From: Gammaproteobacteria bacterium
Lineage (GTDB): Bacteria; Pseudomonadota; Gammaproteobacteria; 21-64-14
Direction: 5' to 3'
DNA: 64,000 nucleotides
Assembly: GCA_027013145.1 (NCBI GenBank)
Contig: JALUXX010000060.1
Coordinates: forward strand, 1-64,000
The notes under the pieces were generated by a model that was given only the letters and a program-made list of their open reading frames with translations, searched no databases and had not been told where the DNA came from. The translations under genes were made by a program, and so were the position numbers. Each line of letters opens with the position of its first letter. The first letter of the stretch is position 1. Positions 1 to 15,655 of this stretch are shown one piece after another.

Positions 1-159
1 TCATCGTGGCCAGAGAACCCCTCGCGGGTCCTCACCAACAGGCCGAATATACGGACGCAACCTGTCCCTGCCATCGACCCGCTCACGGCCTTGCAAAATG
101 GGAGGAGACCATATACGGGCTACATCGTTCGGGCTGCGGGGGGGTACCCGTCGGCCGGT

Positions 160-717
160 TCAAGGGGGACAGCGCAGGGCGCGCCCGCCCGGCCCCCGGC
201 GCGCAAGACGCGGGCGGCCGGTATTGGAAAGGATCACGGCGCGGGTGGCCTTGGGGTGCCCCGACGCGCAGAGGGTCACGGTGACGTTGCTCCCCGCGGA
301 GTGGCCGAGGGGGCGATAGACGATGCGGCGGCGCGCGCGCGGGGAGACCGCGGACAGGCCGTGCGCCAGGGGGCCATGCGTTCGCAGCAGCGGCTCGGTG
401 GCCCGGCGCCGGCGGTCGCGGTCGGCGTCGACGAAGACGATCCAGCCGCGGTGCCAGTGCGGTGCCGCGAGGCAACGGGTGCCGTCGGCGCTTGGGCACA
501 GGACCACGGTGCGGGATCGGGTGACCGCGGCGCTTCGCGCCAGGGCGAGGTCATGCACCAGGGCGTTGACGGCGGTCGCCATGCGCGTCTCGACCGTCAG
601 CCATCGGAACGACGGTACCCCGATGGTCACGACGATCATGGCGATCGCCAGCGCCGCGAGCAGTTCGATGAGGGTCAGGCCCGCGCGCGCACGCGCGGGA
701 GTTGCGGGATCGTCCAT
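160..717 (-). CDS. GspH/FimT-family type IV pseudopilin
   Basis: A 185-residue minor pseudopilin of the type IV pilus/type II secretion class. The N-terminus shows a class III prepilin leader, with a short basic segment ending RARAG, a cleavage point before LTLIELL, and the usual hydrophobic helix with Glu at mature position +5. The remainder contains two cysteines in the GspH/FimT head region (VVLCPS and VTLCAS). The ATG at 717 is preferred to a GTG two codons upstream because GGGAGG lies five bases before it. No other pilus gene is visible, since the window begins just downstream, so whether it serves pili or secretion is undecided. Family assignment is firm from the prepilin motif and length. 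Confidence 0.85.
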   Translation of the reverse strand: MDDPATPARARAGLTLIELLAALAIAMIVVTIGVPSFRWLTVETRMATAVNALVHDLALARSAAVTRSRTVVLCPSADGTRCLAAPHWHRGWIVFVDADRDRRRRATEPLLRTHGPLAHGLSAVSPRARRRIVYRPLGHSAGSNVTVTLCASGHPKATRAVILSNTGRPRLARRGPGGRALRCPP

Positions 718-820
718 GCCCACCTCCCTGTAGGCGACGGGTGCGGTATCGGCACCCTACGTGATGAACCCCGGCAGCGGCCGCCGGATCGTTGCCGCCA
801 TGCGCCGGTCTGACGTCGGC

Positions 821-1182
821 GGTACCGTAGGGCCGGGCTTGCCCGGCCGACGCCGCCGGGTCGTTGCCGCGGTGCGCCGGTCCGGCGTGGTCGGCGGGGC
901 GAGCCCCGCCCTACGGATGCCCCCACCGACGCCGGCGGTGTCATAGGGCCGGGCTTGCCCGGCCGCTGTCGCCGGGTCGTTGCCGCGGTGCGCCGGTCCG
1001 GCGTGGTCGGCGGGGCGAGCCCCGCCCTACGGATGCCCCCACCGACGCTAGCGGTACCGTAGGGCCGGGCTTGCCCGGCCGAGGCCGCCGGATCGCTACC
1101 GCTGTGCGCCGGTTCGGCGTCGTCGGCGGGTCAAGGCCCGCCCCACGCCCGGACCGGTGTAGGGCCGGGCTTGCCCGGCCGA
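821..1182. repeat. GTAG-headed palindromic (REP/BIME-like) tandem array
   Basis: This fills the gap between the pseudopilin and the aminotransferase. GTAG followed by GGCCGGGC-TT-GCCCGGCC alternates with the opposite-facing form GGCGGGGC-GA-GCCCCGCC-CTAC. A pair plus spacer repeats with a period of 116 bases (TAG heads at 828, 944, 1060), then a last copy at 1160. A GTAG head attached to a palindrome is the known form of REP sequences mobilised by TnpA-REP (RAYT) transposases. No such transposase gene is in this window. Confidence 0.8.
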
Positions 1183-1211
1183 CGCCATCGACCGGTCCGC
1201 CGTCATTCGGC

Positions 1212-2426
<1,215 letters not shown>

Positions 2427-2508
2427 CGATCCTCGTCCAGTGTCGTGCTTCGCGCCGCGCGGGGCCCCGGGCGGCGCCCGACCGCGACCGCGGCCCGGGG
2501 CATACCGG

Positions 2509-2514
2509 TATAAT
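2509..2514 (+). promoter_or_regulatory. Candidate -10 box upstream of uvrB
   Basis: A perfect TATAAT lies 66 bases before the uvrB ATG in an otherwise very GC-rich intergenic. No good -35 hexamer is seen 16-18 bases upstream and there is no extended -10 TG, so this rests on the -10 alone. No LexA-type operator (CTG-N10-CAG) was recognised here. Confidence 0.35.
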
Positions 2515-2580
2515 ACTGAATCCGATCCGTCCCCAGAATCCCCCGTCCCACCGGGCGGGCGCAGCCCGGCCGAGCCGCCC

Positions 2581-4608
<2,028 letters not shown>

Positions 4609-4642
4609 TGCCCGGTCGTCGTGTGAACGGGGTCCGTGTGGG

Positions 4643-4955
4643 GGTAGGGCCGGGCAAGCCCGGCCGAGGCCCTTTTTGACCGTCCCGATGCCGTATGTAT
4701 CGGGCCTCGTCGGCGGGCCAAGGCCCGCCCTACCGGTGCCGGGAGCGGCGTGTGAGGTAGGGCCGGGCTTGCCCGGCCGAGGCCGTTTTGACCGTCCCGA
4801 TGCCGTACGTATCGGGCCTCGTCGGCGGGCCAAGGCCCGCCCTACCGGTGCCGGGAGCGGCGTGTGAGGTAGGGCCGGGCTTGCCCGGCCGACGTCATCG
4901 ATCGGACCGATGTCGTAGGGGTCGCGCATCGTCGGCGGGGCGAGCCCCGCCCTAC
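4643..4955. repeat. GTAG-headed palindromic (REP/BIME-like) tandem array
   Basis: This occupies the 430-base gap between uvrB and tRNA-Val. Three head-to-head pairs of GTAGGGCCGGGC-type and GGCGGGCC-AA-GGCCCGCC-CTAC-type palindromes recur every 112-113 bases (TAG heads at 4645, 4758, 4870). The spacers are nearly identical and include GACCGTCCCGATGCCGTA. The final pair carries a diverged spacer. The stems could also act as transcription terminators for uvrB. Confidence 0.8.
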
Positions 4956-5039
4956 GCCCGCCGATCGTTAGGCGTCCGGCGCCGCACGGCGCGGCTTGCA
5001 TCGCGGTTGCGCGCTCCTGTATCGTTTCGCCGTTACGTC

Positions 5040-5114
5040 AGGCGCGTAGCTCAGTGGTAGAGCACCACCTTGACATGGTGGTGGTCGGTGGTTCGATCCC
5101 ACTCGCGCCTACCA
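5040..5114 (+). tRNA. tRNA-Val (GAC)
   Basis: The cloverleaf is readable by eye. A 7-bp acceptor stem AGGCGCG/CGCGCCT, D arm GCTCAGTGGTAGAGC, and anticodon stem CCACC/GGTGG with loop TTGACAT give anticodon GAC (5072-5074). The T arm is GGTGGTTCGATCCCACT, followed by discriminator A and an encoded CCA (5112-5114). Confidence 0.97.
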
Positions 5115-5259
5115 TTGCCATGACTGAATCTCGGCCGCCACGGGTGTGGGGGTCGTCGTCCCAGGGCGCTCCGCGCCGGCCAGGGGCCGGTGAGGTCCGC
5201 CCTGGTTTGGTTCTGGGGTCGTTCCCGGTCGGGGCGGGTCCGGGCCGCGGGATCGGGAC

Positions 5260-7185
5260 ATGCCGGTAATCACACTTCCGGACGGCAGCGAGCGCCGTTT
5301 CGAGCAGCCGGTGACGGTGGCGGCGGTGGCCGAGTCCATCGGGCCCGGTCTGGCGCGCGCGGCGCTGGCCGGCCGGGTCGACGGGCGGCTGGTCGATACC
5401 TCCCACCTCATCGACCACGACGCGCGGGTCGCGATCGTGACCGACCGTGACCCCGAGGGGCTCGAGGTCATCCGTCACTCCACGGCCCACCTCCTCGCCC
5501 AGGCGGTCAAGGAGCTGTTCCCGGACGCGCAGGTGACCATCGGCCCGGTGATCGAGGACGGCTTCTACTACGACTTCGCCTACGAGCGGCCCTTCACGCC
5601 CGAGGACCTGGCGGCGATCGAGAAGCGAATGGGTGAGCTGGCGGCGGCGGATGTGCCGATCCGCCGCTCGGTGTTGCCGCGTGACGAGGCGGTGCGCTAC
5701 TTCCGCGGGCTCGGCGAGGAGTACAAGGCGCGCATCATCGAGGACATCCCCGCAGGGGAGGAGATCTCGCTCTACCGGCAGGGGGATTTCGTGGACCTGT
5801 GCCGCGGCCCCCACGTGCCGAGCACCGGCCGGCTCAAGGCCTTCAAGCTGACCAAGCTCGCCGGGGCCTACTGGCGCGGGGATCCACGCAACGAGATGTT
5901 GCAGCGCATCTACGGTACCGCCTGGCCGGACCGCAAATCGCTGCAGGCCTATCTCCACCGCATCGAGGAGGCCGCCAAGCGCGACCACCGGCGCATCGCG
6001 CGCCAGCTCGACCTCTTCCACCTCCAGGAGGAGGCGCCGGGGATGGTCTTCTGGCACGACCGCGGCTGGCAGATCTATCTGATCATCGAGCAGTACATCC
6101 GCGACAAGCTGCGCGCGCGCGGCTACCGCGAGGTCCACACCCCGGCGGTGTTGGACCGCTCCCTCTGGGAGAAGTCCGGGCACTGGGAGAAGTTCGCCGA
6201 GAACATGTTCACCACGCACTCGGAGAACCGCGACTACGCGATCAAGCCGATGAACTGCCCGGCGCATGTGCAGATCTTCAACCAGGGTCTTAAGAGTTAC
6301 AGAGAACTTCCTATAAGGCTTGCAGAATTTGGATCCTGCCACCGCAACGAGCCGTCCGGAACCCTGCACGGCCTGATGCGCCTGCGCAACTTCGTGCAGG
6401 ACGACGCCCACATCTTCTGTACGGAGGAGCAGATCCAGGGGGAGGTCTCGGCCTTCATCGACCTGCTCTTCGAGGTCTACCGGGATTTCGGCTTCGACGA
6501 GGTCCTGGTGCGGCTGTCGACGCGGCCCGAGCAGCGCGTCGGCGAGGACGCGCTGTGGGATCGGGCCGAGCAGGCGCTGGAGCAGGCGTTGGACGCGGCG
6601 GGGCTGGACTGGGAGCTGCAGCCGGGGGAGGGGGCCTTCTACGGGCCCAAGATCGAGTTCTCCCTGCGCGACTGTCTGGCCCGGGTCTGGCAGCTCGGGA
6701 CCATCCAGCTCGATTTCTCCATGCCCGAGCGCCTGGGGGCCCACTACATCGCCGAGGACGGCTCCCGGCAGGTCCCGGTGATGCTCCACCGGGCCATCCT
6801 CGGTTCCATGGAGCGCTTCGTCGGCATCCTGCTCGAGCACTACGCGGGCTCGCTGCCCGCTTGGCTCGCCCCGGTGCAGGCCGCGGTCCTGAGCATCACG
6901 GACCGCCACGCCCCGTATGCCCGCGAGGTGGAGCAAAGCCTGTCAAATCAGGGTCTCCGGGTAATTTCGGACTTGAGAAACGAGAAGATCGGCTTTAAAA
7001 TCCGCGAGCATACCTTGCAGCGAATTCCGTATTTGCTGATCGTAGGGGACCGGGAGCAGGAAACCGGTACGGTTGCCGTGCGCACGCGCAGCGGCGAGGA
7101 CCTGGGTGCGATGCCGGTGGCGGCGTTCGCAGGGCGCCTTGTCGCGGAGGTCGCGGGCCGCGGCGTCACTGTTTTGGAGGACTGA
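5260..7185 (+). CDS. thrS: Threonyl-tRNA synthetase
   Basis: ThrRS (641 residues) charges tRNA-Thr. An N-terminal TGS domain (about residues 1-60) is followed by the editing/SAD region with HSTAH. The class II catalytic core includes [10 protein letters not shown] and motif 2 around [11 protein letters not shown], and motif 3 lies near [16 protein letters not shown]-terminal anticodon-binding domain completes the protein. Oddly, two stretches (6286-6335 and about 6940-7045) use codons such as AGA, AGG, ATA, TTA and AAA that the rest of the gene avoids. The gene begins the translation block and its stop lies three bases before the infC start. Confidence 0.98.
   Translation: MPVITLPDGSERRFEQPVTVAAVAESIGPGLARAALAGRVDGRLVDTSHLIDHDARVAIVTDRDPEGLEVIRHSTAHLLAQAVKELFPDAQVTIGPVIEDGFYYDFAYERPFTPEDLAAIEKRMGELAAADVPIRRSVLPRDEAVRYFRGLGEEYKARIIEDIPAGEEISLYRQGDFVDLCRGPHVPSTGRLKAFKLTKLAGAYWRGDPRNEMLQRIYGTAWPDRKSLQAYLHRIEEAAKRDHRRIARQLDLFHLQEEAPGMVFWHDRGWQIYLIIEQYIRDKLRARGYREVHTPAVLDRSLWEKSGHWEKFAENMFTTHSENRDYAIKPMNCPAHVQIFNQGLKSYRELPIRLAEFGSCHRNEPSGTLHGLMRLRNFVQDDAHIFCTEEQIQGEVSAFIDLLFEVYRDFGFDEVLVRLSTRPEQRVGEDALWDRAEQALEQALDAAGLDWELQPGEGAFYGPKIEFSLRDCLARVWQLGTIQLDFSMPERLGAHYIAEDGSRQVPVMLHRAILGSMERFVGILLEHYAGSLPAWLAPVQAAVLSITDRHAPYAREVEQSLSNQGLRVISDLRNEKIGFKIREHTLQRIPYLLIVGDREQETGTVAVRTRSGEDLGAMPVAAFAGRLVAEVAGRGVTVLED
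7176..7180 (+). promoter_or_regulatory. Ribosome binding site deciding the infC AUC start
   Basis: GGAGG inside the last codons of thrS lies eight bases upstream of the ATC at 7189. No ATG, GTG or TTG in the infC frame occurs at a suitable distance, so this site fixes the unusual start. Confidence 0.7.
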
Positions 7186-7188
7186 AGC

Positions 7189-7707
7189 ATCGCTGCCGAT
7201 CGAGAACACCGCATCAACGAAGGGATTACGGCCCCGCAACTCCGCGTCGTCGGCGCGGACGGTGAACAGATAGGCGTCATCACGCGCGAAGAGGCGTTGC
7301 GGCTCGCGACCGAGGCGGAACTGGACCTCGTGGAGATCGCACCGCAGGCCGATCCCCCGGTGTGCCGGGTGATGGACTACGGCAAGTTCCGCTTCGAGCA
7401 GAGCAAGAAGGCCCACCAGGCCCGGCGCAAGCAGAAGCAGGTGCACCTCAAAGAGGTGAAGTTCCGTCCCGGAACGGACGAGGGCGACTACCAGATCAAG
7501 CTGCGCAATCTGGTGCGCTTCCTGAGCAACGGCGACAAGGCCAAGATCACGCTGCGCTTCCGCGGGCGCGAGATGGCCCATCAGGAACTGGGCCGACGGC
7601 TGCTCGAGCGGATCGAGTCGGATCTCAAGGAGTTCGGGGACGTGGAACAGTTCCCGCGCATGGAAGGGCGGCAGATGGTGATGCTGGTCTCGCCGAAACG
7701 GAATTGA
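7189..7707 (+). CDS. infC: Translation initiation factor IF-3 (AUC start)
   Basis: IF-3 (172 residues) binds the 30S subunit and polices start-codon choice. Family landmarks are [14 protein letters not shown] at the N-terminus, [18 protein letters not shown] in the linker region, [13 protein letters not shown], and [14 protein letters not shown] in the C-domain. The first in-frame ATG (7297) would delete the first 36 residues, including the conserved RIN segment. The reading frame is open back to just after the thrS stop, and ATC at 7189 follows GGAGG by eight bases. An AUC start parallels the AUU start of E. coli infC, which lets IF-3 repress its own translation. rpmI and rplT follow. Confidence 0.93.
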   Translation: MAADREHRINEGITAPQLRVVGADGEQIGVITREEALRLATEAELDLVEIAPQADPPVCRVMDYGKFRFEQSKKAHQARRKQKQVHLKEVKFRPGTDEGDYQIKLRNLVRFLSNGDKAKITLRFRGREMAHQELGRRLLERIESDLKEFGDVEQFPRMEGRQMVMLVSPKRN

Positions 7708-7780
7708 ACGGTCCCCGCGCACGGCGTACGCCGCCGTGGACGCCGGACGAAACGGATCACATTCAGGTGGAGTAGTAACG

Positions 7781-7978
7781 ATGCCGAAGCTCAAGACCAA
7801 CCGGGGTGCCGCGAAGCGGTTCCGGCGTACCGCGACCGGCGGCTACAAGTGCGCCCACTCGCACCACCGCCACATCCTCACCAAGAAGAACGCCAAGCGC
7901 AAGCGCAAGCTGTGCGCAACCACGACGCTGCATCCGTCGGATGTGCCGCTGGCGCGGCGCATGTTGCCGTACACCTGA
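7781..7978 (+). CDS. rpmI: Large ribosomal subunit protein bL35
   Basis: A small, very basic 65-residue ribosomal protein starting [20 protein letters not shown], with the [17 protein letters not shown] core of bL35. The ATG at 7781 follows GGTGGAG. It sits between infC and rplT, the order in which E. coli bL20 represses the operon translationally; whether that control exists here is not visible. Confidence 0.98.
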   Translation: MPKLKTNRGAAKRFRRTATGGYKCAHSHHRHILTKKNAKRKRKLCATTTLHPSDVPLARRMLPYT

Positions 7979-8005
7979 CGCCGCGGACCGGGAAGGGATC
8001 AGACC

Positions 8006-9896
<1,891 letters not shown>

Positions 9897-9919
9897 CGCC
9901 GCGGGGACCGCGTGCGGCG

Positions 9920-10300
9920 CCGGCCGGGCAAGCCCGGCCCTACGGGTGCCGGGGATCGGCGGTGGTGGACCCGGGGTAGGGCGGGCCTTGGCCCGCCGGC
10001 GACGCGGGATGAACGGCAGGGGCGGGCGCGTGCGCGGCATCTCGCCGGGGTGCGGGTGCGGTCGAGGGTGTCGGCGGGGCAAGCCCCGCCCTACGGCCGG
10101 GGATCGGCGGCGGTGCATGGATGCGGGGTAGGGCGCGCCTTGGCCCGCCGGCGACGCGGGATGAACCGCAGGGAGCGGGCGCGTGCGGCGTCTTCGAGGT
10201 TTGCGGGTGCGGTCCAAGGTGTCGACGGGGCGAACCCCGCCCTACGGCCGGGGATCGGCGGTGGGCAAGGATGCGGGGTAGGGCGGGCCTTGGCCCGCCG
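9920..10300. repeat. GTAG-headed palindromic (REP/BIME-like) cluster between pheS and pheT
   Basis: The whole 441-base pheS-pheT gap is made of the same palindrome pairs as elsewhere (GGCCGGGC-AA-GCCCGGCC-CTAC; GTAG-GGCGGGCC-TT-GGCCCGCC). The shared spacer GCCGGCGACGCGGGATGAAC occurs twice (about 9997 and 10147). The insertion sits inside what is usually one operon. Confidence 0.75.
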
Positions 10301-10337
10301 CTGATGCCGATGTTGCGGACCGATCACAAGGGCGGAT

Positions 10338-12719
10338 ATGCGTTTCAGTGAGACATGGCTGAGGGAATGGGTGGATCCGCCGGTTTCCACGCGGGAGCTG
10401 GCCGATCAGCTCACCATGGCCGGGTTGGAAGTCGACTCGGTGGTGCCCGCGGCGCCGGAGTTCACCGGGGTGGTGGTCGGTGAGGTCGTCGCGATCGAAC
10501 CCCATCCGGACGCCGACCGCTTGAAGGTGTGCCGCGTCGCGACCGGGTCGGGCGAGCCGGTGCAGGTGGTGTGCGGCGCCCCCAACGCGCGCCTCGGTCT
10601 GCGCGCGCCGTTCGCCGTCGAGGGCGCGCGGCTGCCGGGCGACGTACGCATCCGCCGCACGCGGCTGCGGGGCGTGGAGTCGCGCGGGATGCTGTGCTCG
10701 GCGCGCGAACTCGGGCTGAGCGAGGAGAGCGCCGGACTGATGGAGCTGCCGCCGGACGTCCCGACCGGCACGGACCTGCGCAGTTATCTCGACCTGGATG
10801 ACCACATCATCGACGTCGACCTGACTCCAAACCGCGGCGACTGCCTGGGACTGGCCGGTATCGCGCGCGAGGTGGGGGCGCTCAATCGCTGCCCGGTGCG
10901 CGCGCCGGCGGCCGATCCGGTCGCGCCCGCGGACGAGACCCGCGTGGCGGTGAGCGTGGAGGCCCCGGCGGACTGCCCGCGCTATCTCGGGCGGGTGATC
11001 CGCGGGATCGATGCGGGCGCGGTCACGCCCCTGTGGATGCAGGAGCGGTTGCGCCGCAGCGGTCTGCGCAGCCTCGGGCCGCTGATCGACGTCACCAACT
11101 ATCTGCTGCTCGAGTACGGCCAGCCGATGCATGCCTTCGATCTCGCGCGTTTGCACGGCGGCATCCGCGTACGCCGGGCGCGGGCGGACGAGCGCCTGAC
11201 GCTGCTCGACGGGCGCGAGGTCGGTCTGGATCCCGATACCCTGGTCATCGCCGACGAGCGCGAGGTACTGGCGCTCGCCGGGATCATGGGCGGTGCCGGT
11301 TCGGGTGTCGGTGCACAGACGCGCGACGTCTTTCTCGAATGCGCCTTCTTCGCGCCGGCGGCCGTCGCCGGGCGCGCGCGCCGCTACGGCCTGCATACCG
11401 AATCCTCGCACCGCTTCGAGCGCGGGGTCGATCCCGCGTTACAGCGCCCGGCGATCGAACGCGCGACCGCCCTGCTGCTGGAGATCGCCGGAGGCCGACC
11501 GGGTCCGATCACCGAGGTCGCGACAGCCGAGTGCCTCCCGCAGCCGCGGACCGTGACCCTGCGCGCGGCGCGCATCGAGCGCGTCCTCGGGGTGGCGCCA
11601 CAGGCGGGGGAGGTCGCGGAGGTGCTCGGGCGGCTCGGCATGACGGTGGAGGGGGGCGAGGACGGGGCCTGGCGGGTGCGCGTGCCCACGCACCGTTTCG
11701 ACGTCTCCACCGAGGTGGATCTCATCGAGGAGCTGGCGCGGATCCACGGCTACGACCGCATCCCCGGCACCCGGCCCGCCGGGACTTTCGCGATGATCCC
11801 GCAGCCCGAAGGGCGGGTGTCCGTCGAGCGCATCCGCGCGGCGCTCGTCGACCGCGGCTATCAGGAAGTCATCACTTACAGCTTCGTGGACGCGGACTTC
11901 CAGGCCCGTTTCGACCCCGACACGCGCCCGGCGGCGCTCGCGAACCCGCTGTCCGCCGAACTCGGGGTGTTGCGCACCAGCCTGTGGCCGGGTCTGATCA
12001 AGGTCCTGATCCATAACCGCAACCGCAGGCAGGAGCGCATTCGTATCTTCGAGATCGGCCTTAGATTTCGTTCACAAAACAATGAAATTAAACAGATTGA
12101 AACATTGTCTGGCGTGGCGGCCGGGACCGCGATGCCCGAACAATGGGGTGCGGCTTCCCAAGCCGTTGATTTCTACGATGTGAAATCGGACCTCGAGGCG
12201 CTCGCGGGTTTGACCGGGCAGGGGGAGGGGTTTATCTTTGGCTCGGCCGCTCACCCGGCATTGCATCCGGGGCAGTCGGCACGGATCGAGCGCACCGGCG
12301 GCGCGGTCGGGTGGGTGGGGACACTTCATCCGGAATTGCAAAAAGCGCTGGAACTACCGGATCCGGTGATCCTTTTTGAGCTGGATCTCGACCCGCTGCA
12401 GGATGCGCGCGTGCCGCGATTCCAGGAGTTGTTCCGCTTCCCGGCCAACCTACGGGACCTGGCGGTGGTCGTGGACGAGGCGGTGAGCGCGGCGACGGTG
12501 CAGGCCTGCATCACCCGCCACGCGTCCGAGGCCCTGCGGGAGGTGCGCCTGTTTGACGTCTACCGCGGGAAGGGCGTAGACTCCGGACGAAGAAGTCTGG
12601 CTTTTAGGTTGATTTTCCAAGATTCCTCGCGCACGCTTACGGATCAGGACATGGATGCCATCCTCGCGGGGGTGGTAGCGGGGCTCGAAAAAGAATTGGG
12701 TGCTACGTTAAGGGGATAG
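10338..12719 (+). CDS. pheT: Phenylalanyl-tRNA synthetase beta subunit
   Basis: The 793-residue beta chain binds tRNA-Phe and edits mischarged Tyr-tRNA. It has an N-terminal OB-fold/EMAP-like domain (VVVGEVVAIEPHPDADRLKVCRV), B3/B4 editing domains (DVTNYLLLEYGQPMHAFD) and the B5 segment. The catalytic-like domain and a C-terminal ferredoxin-like anticodon domain (RFPANLRDLAVVVDE) complete it. AT-richer codons (AGA, AAA, ATT, ACA) cluster at about 12055-12110 and 12590-12650, unlike the rest. It ends three bases before ihfA. Confidence 0.97.
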   Translation: MRFSETWLREWVDPPVSTRELADQLTMAGLEVDSVVPAAPEFTGVVVGEVVAIEPHPDADRLKVCRVATGSGEPVQVVCGAPNARLGLRAPFAVEGARLPGDVRIRRTRLRGVESRGMLCSARELGLSEESAGLMELPPDVPTGTDLRSYLDLDDHIIDVDLTPNRGDCLGLAGIAREVGALNRCPVRAPAADPVAPADETRVAVSVEAPADCPRYLGRVIRGIDAGAVTPLWMQERLRRSGLRSLGPLIDVTNYLLLEYGQPMHAFDLARLHGGIRVRRARADERLTLLDGREVGLDPDTLVIADEREVLALAGIMGGAGSGVGAQTRDVFLECAFFAPAAVAGRARRYGLHTESSHRFERGVDPALQRPAIERATALLLEIAGGRPGPITEVATAECLPQPRTVTLRAARIERVLGVAPQAGEVAEVLGRLGMTVEGGEDGAWRVRVPTHRFDVSTEVDLIEELARIHGYDRIPGTRPAGTFAMIPQPEGRVSVERIRAALVDRGYQEVITYSFVDADFQARFDPDTRPAALANPLSAELGVLRTSLWPGLIKVLIHNRNRRQERIRIFEIGLRFRSQNNEIKQIETLSGVAAGTAMPEQWGAASQAVDFYDVKSDLEALAGLTGQGEGFIFGSAAHPALHPGQSARIERTGGAVGWVGTLHPELQKALELPDPVILFELDLDPLQDARVPRFQELFRFPANLRDLAVVVDEAVSAATVQACITRHASEALREVRLFDVYRGKGVDSGRRSLAFRLIFQDSSRTLTDQDMDAILAGVVAGLEKELGATLRG

Positions 12720-12722
12720 GCG

Positions 12723-13025
12723 ATGGCACTGACCAAGGCGGAAATGGCGGAACGGCTCTTCGAGGAACTCGGGCTGAACAAGCGCGAGGCCAAGGAGTTG
12801 GTGGAGATGTTCTTCGAGGAGGTCCGCGCCGCGCTCGAAGGGGGGCAGGCGGTGAAGCTCTCGGGCTTCGGCAACTTCAGCCTGCGCGACAAGAACGAAC
12901 GACCCGGCCGCAACCCCAAGACCGGGGAGGAAATCCCGATCACGGCGCGGCGCGTGGTCACCTTCCGCCCCGGACAGAAACTCAAGGCCAGGGTGGAAGC
13001 CTATGCTGGAACCCAGCAACAATAA
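12723..13025 (+). CDS. ihfA: Integration host factor alpha subunit
   Basis: A 100-residue HU/IHF-family DNA-bending protein. The start [20 protein letters not shown] and the beta-arm region [20 protein letters not shown] with the intercalating proline identify the alpha chain. Placement directly after pheT is the standard gammaproteobacterial order. Its 3' end overlaps the following merR-type gene by 23 bases, so the two are co-translated. Confidence 0.97.
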   Translation: MALTKAEMAERLFEELGLNKREAKELVEMFFEEVRAALEGGQAVKLSGFGNFSLRDKNERPGRNPKTGEEIPITARRVVTFRPGQKLKARVEAYAGTQQQ

Positions 13026-13359
13026 CGAGCTGCCGCCGATCCCGGCGAAACGCTACTTCACCATCGGCGAGGTGAGCGAGCTGTGCGGCGTCAAGCCGCA
13101 CGTGTTGCGCTACTGGGAACAGGAGTTCCCCCAGCTCAAACCGGTGAAGCGGCGCGGCAACCGCCGTTACTACCAGCACCAGGACGTGCTGACCATCCGC
13201 CAGATCCGGCACCTGCTCTACGAGCAGGGCTTCACCATCAGCGGCGCGCGTCAGCAGCTCTCCGGCCAGCAGGCGCGCGAGGACGTGCAGCAGAGCCACC
13301 AGATCATTCGCCAGATCCGGATGGAACTGGAAGAACTCCTGCAGGACCTCAAGCGCTGA
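13003..13359 (+). CDS. MerR-family transcriptional regulator adjacent to ihfA
   Basis: A 118-residue protein with an N-terminal MerR winged helix-turn-helix ([20 protein letters not shown], then [20 protein letters not shown]) and a short helical C-terminus. There is no effector-binding domain and no cysteine metal site beyond the single Cys of the HTH. This small MerR is a conserved neighbour of ihfA in many gammaproteobacteria, with unknown targets. It overlaps ihfA by 23 bases in another frame. Confidence 0.93.
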   Translation: MLEPSNNNELPPIPAKRYFTIGEVSELCGVKPHVLRYWEQEFPQLKPVKRRGNRRYYQHQDVLTIRQIRHLLYEQGFTISGARQQLSGQQAREDVQQSHQIIRQIRMELEELLQDLKR

Positions 13360-13430
13360 GTGCTGCGTTTCGCCGCGTTCCCATCTCCCGGCGGCATGGG
13401 GTATGATGGCCGCCTGATTTGCGTCACTCT

Positions 13431-14452
<1,022 letters not shown>

Positions 14453-14749
14453 GTGGCTTCGAAGACGAACGGTCCGCGTGAAGATGTGGATGGGCGGGTC
14501 GAGTCCATCCTGGATGACGAGCGCGTGTGGGAGGTCCGCGACTGCTGGGAATACCTGCTGATCCGCTATGCCGGGCTGCGGCCGCTGTCGCTCACGGAGC
14601 TGCTGTCCGTGACGGCGGTGGTGGAGCGGGAGTTCTCGGTGATCACGGTCGCGCGTGCGCTGCGCCCGCGGCCGCAGCGCACCGCCGCGGCGCAGACGCG
14701 GGAGGGGCAAACGCGCCGGCGGCGGGTGTTGCGCCCGAAACGCGACTGA
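14453..14749 (+). CDS. Hypothetical protein (98 aa)
   Basis: I do not recognise this gene. The GTG at 14453 is preceded by GGGGAGGAG at good distance. The product is soluble, with an acidic/helical middle (VESILDDERVWEVRDCWEYL, then LIRYAGLRPLSLTELL) and a very basic tail rich in Arg (RRRRVLRPKRD) that suggests nucleic-acid contact. The frame is clean and helix-friendly, so I favour a real gene over noise, but the length gives limited certainty. It is followed after 124 bases by another small unknown gene. Confidence 0.5.
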   Translation: MASKTNGPREDVDGRVESILDDERVWEVRDCWEYLLIRYAGLRPLSLTELLSVTAVVEREFSVITVARALRPRPQRTAAAQTREGQTRRRRVLRPKRD

Positions 14750-14873
14750 CCGTTTGCCGGGCGTAGCGCGACGACGGATCCCGGTTCGCCGCTTGCGGCG
14801 GACTATACTTTTCGATGAGGAGCTGATCGGCCGATCTTCCGCACGGACCTCGGGGTCCGAAAGGAGGTGGGCG

Positions 14874-15260
14874 ATGGAAGTCGATCACCGCGACCTCGCG
14901 TGGTGCCGTCTGCATGTTGAGTTGTGCCGGCGACTGTCCCGGACGTTTCTTTGGACTCCCCTGTCGTTTTTCGTGGCGCGTGCGCGGCGCACCTTCGATC
15001 GCCGGCTGCCGCAGGAGGCCTATTGGGCGGCTGCGGAGGCCGAAGGGATCGGCGTGCGGGCGCACCCCGGGGCCCCGGAGTTGTATCTGGATCCGGATGC
15101 GGCTTGGGCGCTGCTTGCGGCGATGAATGAACGCCTCGGGCGGGCGCTGTTCTACGGGTTCCATCCCATGGGGCCCGCCGAGCACGCGCGTGTGTGGCAC
15201 CGGATCCGCGAGGCCGTCGAACTGCTGGCGAAGGAGCCCCTGCCGCAGGCCGCCGGCTGA
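14874..15260 (+). CDS. Hypothetical protein (128 aa)
   Basis: No family was recognised. A near-ideal Shine-Dalgarno AAGGAGGT sits seven bases before ATG 14874. A TATACT hexamer at 14804-14809 may be its -10, although no clear -35 was found. The protein has an N-terminal Trp/Cys-containing helix (DLAWCRLHVELCRRLSRTF), a short hydrophobic stretch LWTPLSFFVA, and an alpha-helical remainder rich in Ala and Glu. There is no signal peptide or transmembrane pattern. The good ribosome site and codon pattern support a real gene; function is unknown. Confidence 0.6.
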   Translation: MEVDHRDLAWCRLHVELCRRLSRTFLWTPLSFFVARARRTFDRRLPQEAYWAAAEAEGIGVRAHPGAPELYLDPDAAWALLAAMNERLGRALFYGFHPMGPAEHARVWHRIREAVELLAKEPLPQAAG

Positions 15261-15655
15261 TCCGCGGCGAGGTCGGTCGCTCGCGCACGGCGGGCGAGGC
15301 GCGCGTCGCTGTGCGGTTCGATCTCCGCGATGCGGCGTGCAGCGACGCCTTCGATCTCCACTCGAAGGGGGGTGGCGATGGCTACGGCGATGTGCCGGCC
15401 GGTTCCGCGTACCTGTGGATATCGAGTTATGCTGGCTCAGGGATTCGCGGCCGCCTCGGGGTAATCGGTGAAACAAACTGCACCCGCCGTGAATCCCGCG
15501 CTATAGATTGCATCGTGGTCGGAGCGCGGCGGTCCCTCGCGCGGGATGCGATCGGTCGCCGGCGCGCGCGGGTTCGCGCTGGGAATCCGGGCCGCCGCGA
15601 ATTCGCCGGTAGGGGAACCGGGCGGGGGCGCCCGGGTACGGGTGAAGGAGACGGG
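15261..15655. other. Intergenic region before the HDOD gene
   Basis: No gene is supported in these 395 bases. A possible promoter for the downstream gene is CTGCAC (about 15479) with TATAGA about 18 bases later (about 15502). Both hexamers are imperfect. Nothing else is seen. Confidence 0.3.

Noticed and set aside
15194-15655. Long N-terminal extension of the HDOD protein
   Set aside because: No similarity in the extension, and a good ribosome site precedes ATG 15656.
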